Source: Bacteroidales bacterium
Lineage (GTDB): Bacteria; Bacteroidota; Bacteroidia; Bacteroidales; UBA932
Length of the DNA stretch: 55,022 nt
Assembly (NCBI GenBank): GCA_024699055.1
Contig: JAILQG010000026.1
Span: 1 to 55,022 of the forward strand
Direction: 5' to 3'
In this document: positions 8,786 through 16,463 of the stretch, one piece after another
Numbering within the stretch: the first letter of the stretch is position 1
How the letters are laid out: each line of letters opens with the position of its first letter
The notes under the pieces: generated by a model
Database searches by the model: none
What the model was told of the DNA's origin: nothing
Seen by the model: only the letters and a program-made list of their open reading frames with translations
Made by a program: the position numbers and the translations under genes

Positions 8786-10012
8786 TTAATGGTCCATCAG
8801 GATATCCTCACCTGCATCCAGCCAGTCGACGACGTCGGCCGTCACCTTGATCTGCTTCAGGTCAAGAGTAATGTTATAGGTATAAATCTTTCCGGCCTGC
8901 CACTCATATACGCTGGTGGTGGTAAGGGGAGCGGAAAGGGTATTTCCGGTGTAGGAGTAATACTCTCCGGTAACAGGGTCCTTTTTGCGCGTAACGTCGA
9001 AGTTCACCTCGATGGTTGCGTCCTTGAAGAAGGTGTGGGGAATCATGAGCAGGAACTTATTCACATCCCAGGCACCGGTAGAAGAGTTGTAGCACACATC
9101 GGCGGTTACACCGGAAGTGTAGTCCGGGCGCTTTGGTACAAGCGTTCCCGAAGGCCAGGTCGGGGTTACGGGTACGCGCCCGGTGGCATCCGCCGCGCCA
9201 AAATTAGGTACGGGAATGCACTGGCCGAATACGGCTACATTCTTGAAAACTATGTAGTTGATCTTGAGTTCTACATCATCATTGTCGCCGTCGTTGAAGG
9301 CGACGCTCTTCACTCGCACCTGGCTCAGTGCATGGTGGAAGAAGAACTTCACTTTGCCGTTGGCGTTGCCGGTGAGGCCTTTGGAATTGTCGTCATTCCA
9401 CACGGCCTTGCTCTGCTCCAAACAAAGGTCCGAGACCATGAAGTCTACCTGGTCCTCTGACTTCGCGGGAACCACGTAATAGAATCCCACCATGCCTCCA
9501 CGTTCGCTGTTCACGTCGAGGAAAGGTTCCACGATGGTTGCGTCTGTTGCGGCGCCGGATGTATTGAGCTCATTCCAGGGATAGTAAGCTATGAAGGAGA
9601 TGCGGTCAAGCTTATTCTTGGGCCAGAAACGGCTGTTGGTGTAGTCGTAGGTGTATACGCCGCCGTCTTCCTCGATGCTCACCTTCTCGTTGTAGAAGAG
9701 GTTGGGAGCGTTGTATGCGCCTGCGGTGGTATTCCAGGTGCCAGCAACAGTTGATGATGCCTGCGGATGGAAGTATCCGAACACGCCCATGGATGTGCCG
9801 CTGTTCAGGTGCCCGGAGCCGCTGTCAACGAAGTAGGTTGAACTGGCCTTAGTGGCGGGCGCCGAAGAAGAACTGCCCATGCTCCTGTTGGTGTACCACG
9901 AGAAATCAATGGGCGCGTCTTCCATCAGAGTGTCCGGTACGTAAGTCTCCACCTTGCCGCAGGATGCGAGGACGAGGGCCACGAGTGCTGTTATGAGGAG
10001 ATTCTTCTTCAT
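8786..10012 (-). CDS. Fimbrillin-like lipoprotein 6
   Basis: 408 residues with lipobox LVLASC (Cys18) and the box PATKA (Lys55). The fimbrillin signature is clear: SMGVFGYFHPQ, FWPKNKLDRISFIAYYPWN, VDFMVSDLCLEQ, KFFFHHALSQVRVKSV, and near the C-terminus the strand IKVTADVVDWLDAG, equivalent to the closing strands of the other copies. In type V pili such lipoproteins are exported, sorted to the outer membrane, trimmed by a trypsin-like protease near the TKA/TRA box, and polymerised by donor-strand exchange. The start follows the previous stop by only 2 nt, so it is tightly coupled to fimbrillin 5. Confidence 0.82.
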   Translation of the reverse strand: MKKNLLITALVALVLASCGKVETYVPDTLMEDAPIDFSWYTNRSMGSSSSAPATKASSTYFVDSGSGHLNSGTSMGVFGYFHPQASSTVAGTWNTTAGAYNAPNLFYNEKVSIEEDGGVYTYDYTNSRFWPKNKLDRISFIAYYPWNELNTSGAATDATIVEPFLDVNSERGGMVGFYYVVPAKSEDQVDFMVSDLCLEQSKAVWNDDNSKGLTGNANGKVKFFFHHALSQVRVKSVAFNDGDNDDVELKINYIVFKNVAVFGQCIPVPNFGAADATGRVPVTPTWPSGTLVPKRPDYTSGVTADVCYNSSTGAWDVNKFLLMIPHTFFKDATIEVNFDVTRKKDPVTGEYYSYTGNTLSAPLTTTSVYEWQAGKIYTYNITLDLKQIKVTADVVDWLDAGEDILMDH

Positions 10013-10014
10013 AG

Positions 10015-11169
10015 CTATTCGGGTACTGAAATGTTACCATTCACGCTCCAGTCGGACACGACCACCTCTTCGAACTCTATGCGTTCGAAACCGGCCCTTA
10101 TCTTGTATGTGTAATGGTAGCCGGGTTCCCACGCGTAGACGCCTATATCGTCCGTGCCGGCGTAGTTCTTGGCGTTCTTAAGGTATACGCTGCCGCTGTT
10201 GTTCTTGTAGACGATGGGATCCGGGTGATTGGGATCGGACGACGCGAAGGTGATGTCGTAATTGATGGTGAGCTGTGGGCTCTGATTGGCGATATTGAGC
10301 TCCTGAGGTATCATCAGCATCGAGCAGATGGTGGAGCTGCTAACCACTACGTCGGCGATGCTGTAGTCGTCAAGATCGTCAAGATCAGTCCAGCTGATGG
10401 ATGACGGGTCAGCGCAGGTGCCGCTCCAGTAGAGGTCGGTTATCTCCATGGAGTTAATCTTTGCACTGGTACCTTCGATAATCTGGAATTCCACCCAGCT
10501 CAGCGCGTGCTTAAACATAAGCGGCACCACGCCGTGGGTGGGTGTGCAGTTGAGGTAGGTCTTGTCGGTGTTGTCGAAGGAGTCGAACAGAATGTCGTAC
10601 TGGTCGTCCGGGTCGGAGGGTACGGTGTATTTAACAACCGGCAGGCCGGTGGAAGAACTGCTGTAGTCGGTGGTTCCGTCGGACTCGTAGAACTTGAGCG
10701 GATTGGTGTTGTCAGTCCTGTAGGCGGTGTAAGGGTAGTAGGCCCAGAAGGAGATGGTGTTCTCTTCGTTGGAGGGCCAGTAGCGTTCGGGGGCGTAGGT
10801 GTAGTCGGTCCCGTCGTATTCCACCTCCTGGTCGAACATGAAATTGGGACTCCATTTGCTGCCGTTATGGTTGCCGTTGCCATCATCATCATCCCATCCT
10901 GCGGCTGTGCCATTCTCGACATCTCCTTCCTGGTAGAATGCGAACACGCCGAAGCTGCTGTTGTCGGGAAGGGAGGTGCCGTCCACGAAGCTACCGGAGT
11001 CCACCTTGCTGACGGGCTTGGGAGTGTAGGAGCTGAAAAGCATGGGGATGGGCTCCCCGGCGTTCACGCTCTCCACGACCTCCACCTTCGAGCAGGAGGC
11101 GAGGAGGAGAAGCGCGGCTGCAGTGCCGAGCACAGCTAAAAGCTTTCCGTATGTTACTGTCTTTCTCAT
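10015..11169 (-). CDS. Fimbrillin-like lipoprotein 5
   Basis: 384 residues. A longer-than-usual signal peptide ends in LLASC (Cys26), followed by SSYTPKPVSKV (Lys55), the conserved box. Family motifs in order are NSSFGVFAFYQEG, YWPSNEENTISFWAYYPY, YDILFDSFDN, VPLMFKHALSWVEFQI, MLMIPQELN and IEFEEVVVSDWS. Its ATG lies only 5-6 nt after the 3' edge of the conserved hairpin at 11175-11207, which could restrict ribosome access. That is not the case for fimbrillins 2-4. Product family is confident; which subunit it forms in the pilus is unknown. Confidence 0.82.
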   Translation of the reverse strand: MRKTVTYGKLLAVLGTAAALLLLASCSKVEVVESVNAGEPIPMLFSSYTPKPVSKVDSGSFVDGTSLPDNSSFGVFAFYQEGDVENGTAAGWDDDDGNGNHNGSKWSPNFMFDQEVEYDGTDYTYAPERYWPSNEENTISFWAYYPYTAYRTDNTNPLKFYESDGTTDYSSSSTGLPVVKYTVPSDPDDQYDILFDSFDNTDKTYLNCTPTHGVVPLMFKHALSWVEFQIIEGTSAKINSMEITDLYWSGTCADPSSISWTDLDDLDDYSIADVVVSSSTICSMLMIPQELNIANQSPQLTINYDITFASSDPNHPDPIVYKNNSGSVYLKNAKNYAGTDDIGVYAWEPGYHYTYKIRAGFERIEFEEVVVSDWSVNGNISVPE

Positions 11170-11174
11170 TTTAG

Positions 11175-11207
11175 GACCCCGCCGGGCGGTCAGGCCCGGT
11201 GAGGCAA
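11175..11207 (-). repeat. Inter-pilin hairpin, copy 1 (between fimbrillins 4 and 5)
   Basis: On the minus strand CCGGGC-CTGACC-GCCCGG forms a perfect 6-bp core with a 6-nt loop, extended by ~5 more pairs after one mismatch. It begins 13 nt after the stop of fimbrillin 4. There is no T-run, so it is not a standard terminator. Confidence 0.85.
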
Positions 11208-11220
11208 AAGGGTGATATGA

Positions 11221-12489
11221 TTAGTTGATGTTGTAGTATCCGTTAGTTTCGCTATCCCAAGCTGTTGCAGCACCGGTGAAGAGAATCTGTTTCGGGCCGA
11301 TGGTGATAGTGTAGGTGATGGATGCATTCTTCGCCCAGTCAAGATCCATTGCGGCAGCGGGGGCCGTGATGTTATCGGTGGTCTTGAGGTCGGTGTCGAA
11401 GTAGAGAGCCCTGCTGTTGTGAGTGGTCACGCCCTTGGTGATGACATCCCACTCGACAACAAGATACTGCGGCTTGCTGGAGGGGGAGAGGTTTGCAGGG
11501 ATGTGGGGCTTGCCGTCCTGGAATTCAGGAGTAATCATATCCTGGGGAACCATCAGGAAGATGTCGGCGGCATTGTTAGTTGCGGGAGCAGCGGTAGCGG
11601 TGAGCTCAAAGTTGCTGATGTCGGCTCCGTTCACGAACACATCGTAAACGATCGGGGTGGCGGCGAGTGCCTGGCCGCTCCATACGGTGCTGGTTTCCCC
11701 AGTAAGAGGAATGTTGGTAGCGTCATAACCAACTTCGCCGTAATAGTTGCCAGAATTGTCTTTCAACCGATAGCTGGAGGTCAGGGTGCCGGTGGTGAGG
11801 GCGTTGTAAATCTTCGCATCGGTAACCTTGATGGTCGTGTTGGCATCGTCAACGATGGCCTGAGTGGTCTTGAACTTGAACTGCACGCGGGTAAGCATGT
11901 GCCTGAAGTTAAGGGCCACGGTGCCGTCGGTACCGCTGTTGGTTCCGGGATTGCCGTTGTCGTCGTTATAAGTCTGGTCCTTCACGACATCAGCTACCAT
12001 GAAGTCAACCATGTTTACAGCGGCATCCTGTGCGGTGAAACTGTAGGCTCCGAGTCCGGAAGCAGGAGGAGTAATGCCGCTACCGTTGGAGGGATAATAA
12101 GCAGCGAAGTGCAGATAGTTCGGAGTGTCGCCGGTAGGCCAGTAACGAGCACCGTCGGGATAAGCGTTCTTGGTACCGTCGGAATTGCCACCGGACTTAT
12201 AAGTTACCGTATACCAGGAAGCGGGATTACCGAAGAAATCCGTGCCGTTGGTGCCGTTGAAAGAGGTGCCATTTGCAGTGTACCAACCCCAGACATCAAA
12301 GTCTGCATCTGCAATGAGTGTGTTTCCGGAAACATAGTTGTCAGCATCGGCCTTGGTGATGCTGCGGGGGCTGTAGGTGCCGAATGAAAGTTCACGGGTG
12401 CTTTCCTCGACAGTGGGGATGAATTCGTTCTTGGAGCATGCGCTCAGAGCGACTGCGGCAACGGCCGCGAGAATCAAAGTCTTTTTCAT
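11221..12489 (-). CDS. Fimbrillin-like lipoprotein 4
   Basis: 422 residues from the ATG at 12489, where MKKTLILAAV begins. The longer frame adds nine residues without a signal sequence. The lipobox is ALSAC (Cys18), then YSPRSITKA (Lys46). Family motifs: DFDVWGWYTANG, YWPTGDTPNYLHFAAYYPS, MVDFMVADVVKDQ, ALNFRHMLTRVQFKFKT, IFLMVPQDM, and the C-terminal ITIGPKQILFTGAATAWD. The signal peptide is nearly identical, also at DNA level, to those of fimbrillins 2 and 3, and its leader AATTGACAATTAAC plus CAGATCTG is shared with fimbrillin 3. These point to tandem duplication. It probably encodes an alternative or co-assembled shaft pilin. Confidence 0.85.
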   Translation of the reverse strand: MKKTLILAAVAAVALSACSKNEFIPTVEESTRELSFGTYSPRSITKADADNYVSGNTLIADADFDVWGWYTANGTSFNGTNGTDFFGNPASWYTVTYKSGGNSDGTKNAYPDGARYWPTGDTPNYLHFAAYYPSNGSGITPPASGLGAYSFTAQDAAVNMVDFMVADVVKDQTYNDDNGNPGTNSGTDGTVALNFRHMLTRVQFKFKTTQAIVDDANTTIKVTDAKIYNALTTGTLTSSYRLKDNSGNYYGEVGYDATNIPLTGETSTVWSGQALAATPIVYDVFVNGADISNFELTATAAPATNNAADIFLMVPQDMITPEFQDGKPHIPANLSPSSKPQYLVVEWDVITKGVTTHNSRALYFDTDLKTTDNITAPAAAMDLDWAKNASITYTITIGPKQILFTGAATAWDSETNGYYNIN

Positions 12490-12542
12490 TTTTACAGATC
12501 TGTTGTTAATTGTCAATTATTATTTTTTTTGTTTATGTTCTG

Positions 12543-12576
12543 GCACCCCGCCGGGCGGTCAGGCCCGGTGAGGCAA
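12543..12576 (-). repeat. Inter-pilin hairpin, copy 2 (between fimbrillins 3 and 4)
   Basis: Same element as copy 1, with core CCGGGC-CTGACC-GCCCGG on the minus strand. It starts ~12 nt after the stop of fimbrillin 3 and ends ~53 nt before the start of fimbrillin 4. Confidence 0.85.
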
Positions 12577-12587
12577 AAGGTAACGTA

Positions 12588-13811
12588 TTAGTTTACGTTC
12601 ATGTAACCGTTTGTCATGTCGGCCCAATTGTCCACCACGGCAGTGAACCAGATAGGCTTCGGACCGATGGTGATGGTGTAGTTGATGAAGTTGTTCTTCG
12701 CCCAGTTGATGGCACTGACGGAAGTGTCGTCGCTGTCACTGGTCACCAGGTTGCTGTACAGGGAGAGGGCCTTGGTGTTGACGGTCTCGGAAAGCATGCC
12801 GGTGCCGGCGGTGCCGCCGTTGGCGGTGGCGTTAGCTGCAGTATCATAAACCCTGACTCTCCACTTTACGGTGAGTTTCTGGGTGTCGGCTGCCATATCC
12901 TGGGGAACCATCAGGAAAATGTCGTTGTTGTGAACGGTGGAAGCGGTGGTTGTAAGCTTGATGGGTGCTCCGTCCTCGGGATTGACGTTGTTGACGGTGA
13001 GATCGTAGCTTGCGCTGCCGCTGACGGCGCTCCATGCAGTGCTGGTGGTACCCTGTTTGCCGTATCCTGCTTCGACACCGGGATTTGCATTCTCATAGGT
13101 AGCGGTGAGGGTGCCGGTGTTCTTTATGCCGGTAAGGTCAGCATCAAGAAGCTCGATGACGGTGGTGGTTGCGAGGCCCGCGATAGTCTTGAACTTGAAC
13201 TGCACCTTGGTGAGCTGGTGCTTGAAGGTGAAATGCACGGTATTCTTGTAGGTAGTACTGACGTTGGTATAGCCATAAACCTGGTCATTCACCACATCGG
13301 CTACGCAGAAGTCAACCATTGTAGCGGGAGTTGCCTGTGCGGTGAAGGCATAGGTGCCTACGCCGGACGCGACGAACGGGTCGCCGCTGCCAAATGTAGG
13401 AGCGGTGATTCCGGCTCCGCCGTAGGGATAGTAAGCAGCGAAGGAGAGGTTGGCAGGTGTATCGCCTGAAGGCCAGTACTTCTTAGGAGAATAGGTGTTA
13501 TTAGCTCCCTCATTGCTATTGTTGGTCCAAGTAACCACTGCGGGATTCATGAACGCAGGGGCCCCGGGGTTAGCGGTAAGGAAATTGTCGTAATCGGTCT
13601 TCCATGCATAAACGGCAAACTGTTTGTCTGCAACAAGCGATGTGCCGCTAATATAGGTGTCATTCACCTTGGTGAGAGATTTGGGAGTGTAGTTGGAGAA
13701 GCCGATGGCAGCTTCTTCGGGAACCGTGTTCACGGTCTCAAGGATTTCGTTCTTGGAGCATGCGCTCAGAGCGATTGCGGCAACAGCCGCGAGGATTAAA
13801 GCTTTTTTCAT
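12588..13811 (-). CDS. Fimbrillin-like lipoprotein 3
   Basis: 407 residues from the ATG at 13811. The lipobox is ALSAC (Cys18), then YTPKSLTKV (Lys48). Motifs: QFAVYAWKTDY, YWPSGDTPANLSFAAYYPYG, MVDFCVADVVNDQVY, VHFTFKHQLTKVQFKFKT, IFLMVPQDMAAD, and the C-terminal ITIGPKPIWFTAVVDNWAD. It is the closest relative of fimbrillin 2, with long identical DNA stretches, one of at least 80 bp, yet other parts diverge. That mosaic pattern suggests gene conversion or strong selection on surface loops. It sits mid-operon between two copies of the inter-pilin hairpin. Confidence 0.87.
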   Translation of the reverse strand: MKKALILAAVAAIALSACSKNEILETVNTVPEEAAIGFSNYTPKSLTKVNDTYISGTSLVADKQFAVYAWKTDYDNFLTANPGAPAFMNPAVVTWTNNSNEGANNTYSPKKYWPSGDTPANLSFAAYYPYGGAGITAPTFGSGDPFVASGVGTYAFTAQATPATMVDFCVADVVNDQVYGYTNVSTTYKNTVHFTFKHQLTKVQFKFKTIAGLATTTVIELLDADLTGIKNTGTLTATYENANPGVEAGYGKQGTTSTAWSAVSGSASYDLTVNNVNPEDGAPIKLTTTASTVHNNDIFLMVPQDMAADTQKLTVKWRVRVYDTAANATANGGTAGTGMLSETVNTKALSLYSNLVTSDSDDTSVSAINWAKNNFINYTITIGPKPIWFTAVVDNWADMTNGYMNVN

Positions 13812-13858
13812 TTTTACAGATCTGTTAATTGTCAATTGATTTTCTTTGTTAATATTGG

Positions 13859-13890
13859 CACCCCGCCGGGCGGTCAGGTCCGGTGAGGCA
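13859..13890 (-). repeat. Inter-pilin hairpin, copy 3 (between fimbrillins 2 and 3)
   Basis: Minus-strand core CCGGAC-CTGACC-GCCCGG, one mismatch relative to copies 1 and 2, with the loop CTGACC kept. It lies 12 nt after the stop of fimbrillin 2. The flanks GTGCC on the start-codon side and TTTGCCTC on the stop side are also conserved. Confidence 0.8.
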
Positions 13891-13902
13891 AAGGGTAACG
13901 TA

Positions 13903-15126
13903 TTAGTTTACGTTCATGTAACCGTTCTGCTCGCCAGCCCAGTTGGCAACAGTAGCGGTGAACCAGATGGGCTTCGGACCGATGGTAATGGTGTAGGTGA
14001 TGAAGTTGTTCTTTGCCCAGTTTATAGCAGCGACAGAAGTGTCGTCGGTATCACTGGTCACCAGGTTGCTGTACAGGGAGAGGGTCTTGGTGTTGAGGGT
14101 CTCGGAAAGAAGGCCGGTGCCATCGTTGGCAGTAGCGTGAGCAGCGGTGTCATAGACCTTCACTCTCCATTTCACGACGAGTTTCTGAACGTCAGCAGCC
14201 ATATCCTGCGGAACCATCAGGAAAATGTCGTTATTGTGAACGGTAGAAGCTTCATCGGTGAGCTTGATGCGCTTGGTGTCTGCATCTTCAGGATCAGCAT
14301 TGTTGACGGTGACTTCATAGCTGGCTGCGCCGGTAACGCTGCTCCATGCGGTGGCGGTGGTGCCGAGCGCATTAACTGCAGGAGATGCGTTCTTGGTATA
14401 GGTGGCGGTGAGGGTGCCGGCGTTCTTGATGCCGGTAAGGTCGGCATCCACAAGTTCGATGACAGTGGTGTTGGCAAGTCCTGCAATGGTTTTAAATTTG
14501 AACTGAACCTTGGTAAGCTGATGCCTGAAGGTGAATTGTACGGTATTCTTGTAACTGGGACTGACGTTGGTGTTGTTATAAACCTGGTCGTTAACCACGT
14601 CGGCTACGCAGAAGTCTACCATTGCCGCGGGAGTGCTCTGTGCGGTAAAGGCATAGGTGCCTACGCCGGACGCGACGAACGGGTCGCCGCTGCCAAATGT
14701 AGGAGCGGTGATTCCGGCTCCGCCGTAAGGATAGTAGGCGGCGAAGGAAAGGTTCTGGGGGTTGTCGCCGGAGGGCCAATAGCGGACCGGGCTGTAAGTA
14801 TTGCCTTCACCGGTAGTTTTGTCGTTGTTCCAGGTTACGACGGCGGGATTCATGAAATTGGGAGTTCCGGGGTTCTCGTCAAGGAAGACGCCATTGTTAG
14901 TCTGCCAAGCATACACGGCGAACTGCTTGCCGCTTACAAGAGTAGTGTTGGGAGTATTATTCTCCACTAAAGTGCCGTCCGCCTTGGTGAGAGATTTGGG
15001 AGTGTAGTTGGAGAAACCGATGGCGGCTCCTTCGGGAACCTTGTTGATGGTTTCGAGGATTTCGTTCTTGGAGCATGCGCTCAGAGCGATTGCGGCAACG
15101 GCCGCGAGGATCAAAGTCTTTTTCAT
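13903..15126 (-). CDS. Fimbrillin-like lipoprotein 2
   Basis: 407 residues from the ATG at 15126; the upstream extension would translate the intergenic hairpin. The lipobox is ALSAC (Cys18), then YTPKSLTKA (Lys48). Motifs are as in fimbrillin 3: QFAVYAWQTNN, YWPSGDNPQNLSFAAYYPYG, MVDFCVADVVNDQVY, VQFTFRHQLTKVQFKFKT, IFLMVPQDMAAD, ITIGPKPIWFTATVANWA. The leader just before the ATG is an A-rich, unstructured AACAAA-repeat sequence, which in Bacteroidota favours high translation. It may therefore be one of the most abundant pilins. Confidence 0.87.
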   Translation of the reverse strand: MKKTLILAAVAAIALSACSKNEILETINKVPEGAAIGFSNYTPKSLTKADGTLVENNTPNTTLVSGKQFAVYAWQTNNGVFLDENPGTPNFMNPAVVTWNNDKTTGEGNTYSPVRYWPSGDNPQNLSFAAYYPYGGAGITAPTFGSGDPFVASGVGTYAFTAQSTPAAMVDFCVADVVNDQVYNNTNVSPSYKNTVQFTFRHQLTKVQFKFKTIAGLANTTVIELVDADLTGIKNAGTLTATYTKNASPAVNALGTTATAWSSVTGAASYEVTVNNADPEDADTKRIKLTDEASTVHNNDIFLMVPQDMAADVQKLVVKWRVKVYDTAAHATANDGTGLLSETLNTKTLSLYSNLVTSDTDDTSVAAINWAKNNFITYTITIGPKPIWFTATVANWAGEQNGYMNVN

Positions 15127-15166
15127 TTTGTTTGTTTTGTTTTTTATTGTTTGTTCGTTTGTGTTG

Positions 15167-15198
15167 GCACCCGGGCGGACGGTCAGGCCCGCACAGGC
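15167..15198 (-). repeat. Inter-pilin hairpin, copy 4 (between fimbrillins 1 and 2)
   Basis: Minus-strand core GCGGGC-CTGACC-GTCCGC. Relative to copies 1 and 2 the outer pair is changed on both sides (C-G to G-C) and another pair becomes G·U, while the loop CTGACC is unchanged. It starts ~11 nt after the stop of fimbrillin 1. The compensated change supports an RNA structure on the coding strand. Confidence 0.78.
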
Positions 15199-15208
15199 AA
15201 AAAGGATA

Positions 15209-16372
15209 TTACTCAATTACGTAATTGCCTTCAATTTCGGCATCCCAGTTGGTGGCCGTACCGGTGAATTTGATTTCCTTGAGGCCGATGCTGAAGATGT
15301 AGGTCACGAAATCGTTGATGCCCCATTCGGTGATGAACGCATCGGAGCCATTCTTTACCTTATTCAGCTGAACGGTGGCGGTGTTCTCGGTTACCGAACC
15401 ATTCTGGTCGATGTCATAGGTGATGGTGACCTTTACATCGTTGGAAATAGTCTGGGGAACGAACAGGAAGTCGGTCTGGGTAACGGCGGTGCCGTTGTTC
15501 AGTTCCGCGTCGGTGGTCAGAATCTGACCGGCAGGAATGGCAGGATCGACAGTGTTGTCGCCCTCGGAGAAGGGGATGACAATATCAGCACCGTAAGCGG
15601 TGTTGGAGCTGTACGCAAAGGCGGTGGTGCCGAGTGCTCCGGCGGCGCCGGCGGTATAGCTGGGGGTGATGACCACTTTGCTGAGGGTTTCCTTTGCAAT
15701 CTTGGCGGATTTAACCGTGATTTTAATGTCATTGCCGTAGTTGGACACGGTGCGGAACTTGAAGTTCACCTTGGTGAGCATGTGGTTGAATACCAGAGGC
15801 ACTACGCCGTTGACGGCCTTTACACCTTTGTCGTTCGTGGGTTCGGCGGGTTCGGCGTCTTTCCAGTAGTACTGGTCGTTGGCAACGTTGGAAATCATGA
15901 AGTCTTCCATATCTGCAACAGTACCTGCCTGGGTGAAGGTGAAGGTGCCCATGCCTTCGGTAGACGCAGTGGGCTTGCCTTCGATCCTGGCGCTTTCCCT
16001 GGGATAGTATGCATAGAAGGACAGGAGGTTGGTGATGGTCTTGGGCCAGTAACGGACGGGATTCGTTGCAGTTGCGGTTGCGGAAGTGTTGGAGCCGTAG
16101 TCAACCTTAGCGTCGGTCATGAATATAGGCTTGGTCGTGAAGTTGGACTTCAGGTTGTCGGTTTCGGTGGAATAACCGAAGACACCAATCTGGGAGCCGG
16201 TAGGCAGGGCGCCGGAATTGACCAGGCTGCCGTTCGCCTTGGAGATCGCGCGGGGAGCGTAGTTGCTGAAGCCCACGGGAATGTCTTCCTGAACGGGAAC
16301 GAAAACTTCGTTCTTGCCGCAGGAGGCGAGGATGAGTGCGGCTGCAGCCGCGAAGAGGATTGTTTTTTTCAT
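15209..16372 (-). CDS. Fimbrillin-like lipoprotein 1
   Basis: 387 residues with lipobox LILASC (Cys18) and YAPRAISKA (Lys45). Motifs: QIGVFGYSTETD, YWPKTITNLLSFYAYYPRE, MEDFMISNVANDQYYW, VPLVFNHMLTKVNFKFRT, FLFVPQTISND, and the C-terminal SIGLKEIKFTGTATNWDAE. It is the first fimbrillin of the array, following the DUF5119 gene after 91 nt. That gap holds a GGGAT/ATCCC hairpin without a following T-run. A second promoter for the pilin genes could lie there, but no convincing TAnnTTTG was seen. It is likely a shaft or base pilin. Confidence 0.85.
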   Translation of the reverse strand: MKKTILFAAAAALILASCGKNEVFVPVQEDIPVGFSNYAPRAISKANGSLVNSGALPTGSQIGVFGYSTETDNLKSNFTTKPIFMTDAKVDYGSNTSATATATNPVRYWPKTITNLLSFYAYYPRESARIEGKPTASTEGMGTFTFTQAGTVADMEDFMISNVANDQYYWKDAEPAEPTNDKGVKAVNGVVPLVFNHMLTKVNFKFRTVSNYGNDIKITVKSAKIAKETLSKVVITPSYTAGAAGALGTTAFAYSSNTAYGADIVIPFSEGDNTVDPAIPAGQILTTDAELNNGTAVTQTDFLFVPQTISNDVKVTITYDIDQNGSVTENTATVQLNKVKNGSDAFITEWGINDFVTYIFSIGLKEIKFTGTATNWDAEIEGNYVIE

Positions 16373-16463
16373 AAAGCTTTAATGAGTTTATTTTTGCCTA
16401 TTAGATTCTTTATTGTGCTCGGGATTACATCCCGCCGAAAAAATTTTTAAAACCGCTGAGCCG

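Noticed and set aside
11419..12387. 322-aa plus-strand frame opposite fimbrillin 4, with similar frames opposite fimbrillins 1-3
   Set aside because: Gly/Val-rich shadow frames mirrored in each duplicated pilin; no start signals or signal peptides.
16385..16450. Hairpin GGGAT-GTA-ATCCC between the DUF5119 gene and fimbrillin 1, considered as a terminator or fifth inter-pilin hairpin
   Set aside because: The T-run lies before rather than after the stem on the coding strand, and the loop and stem differ from the CUGACC family.
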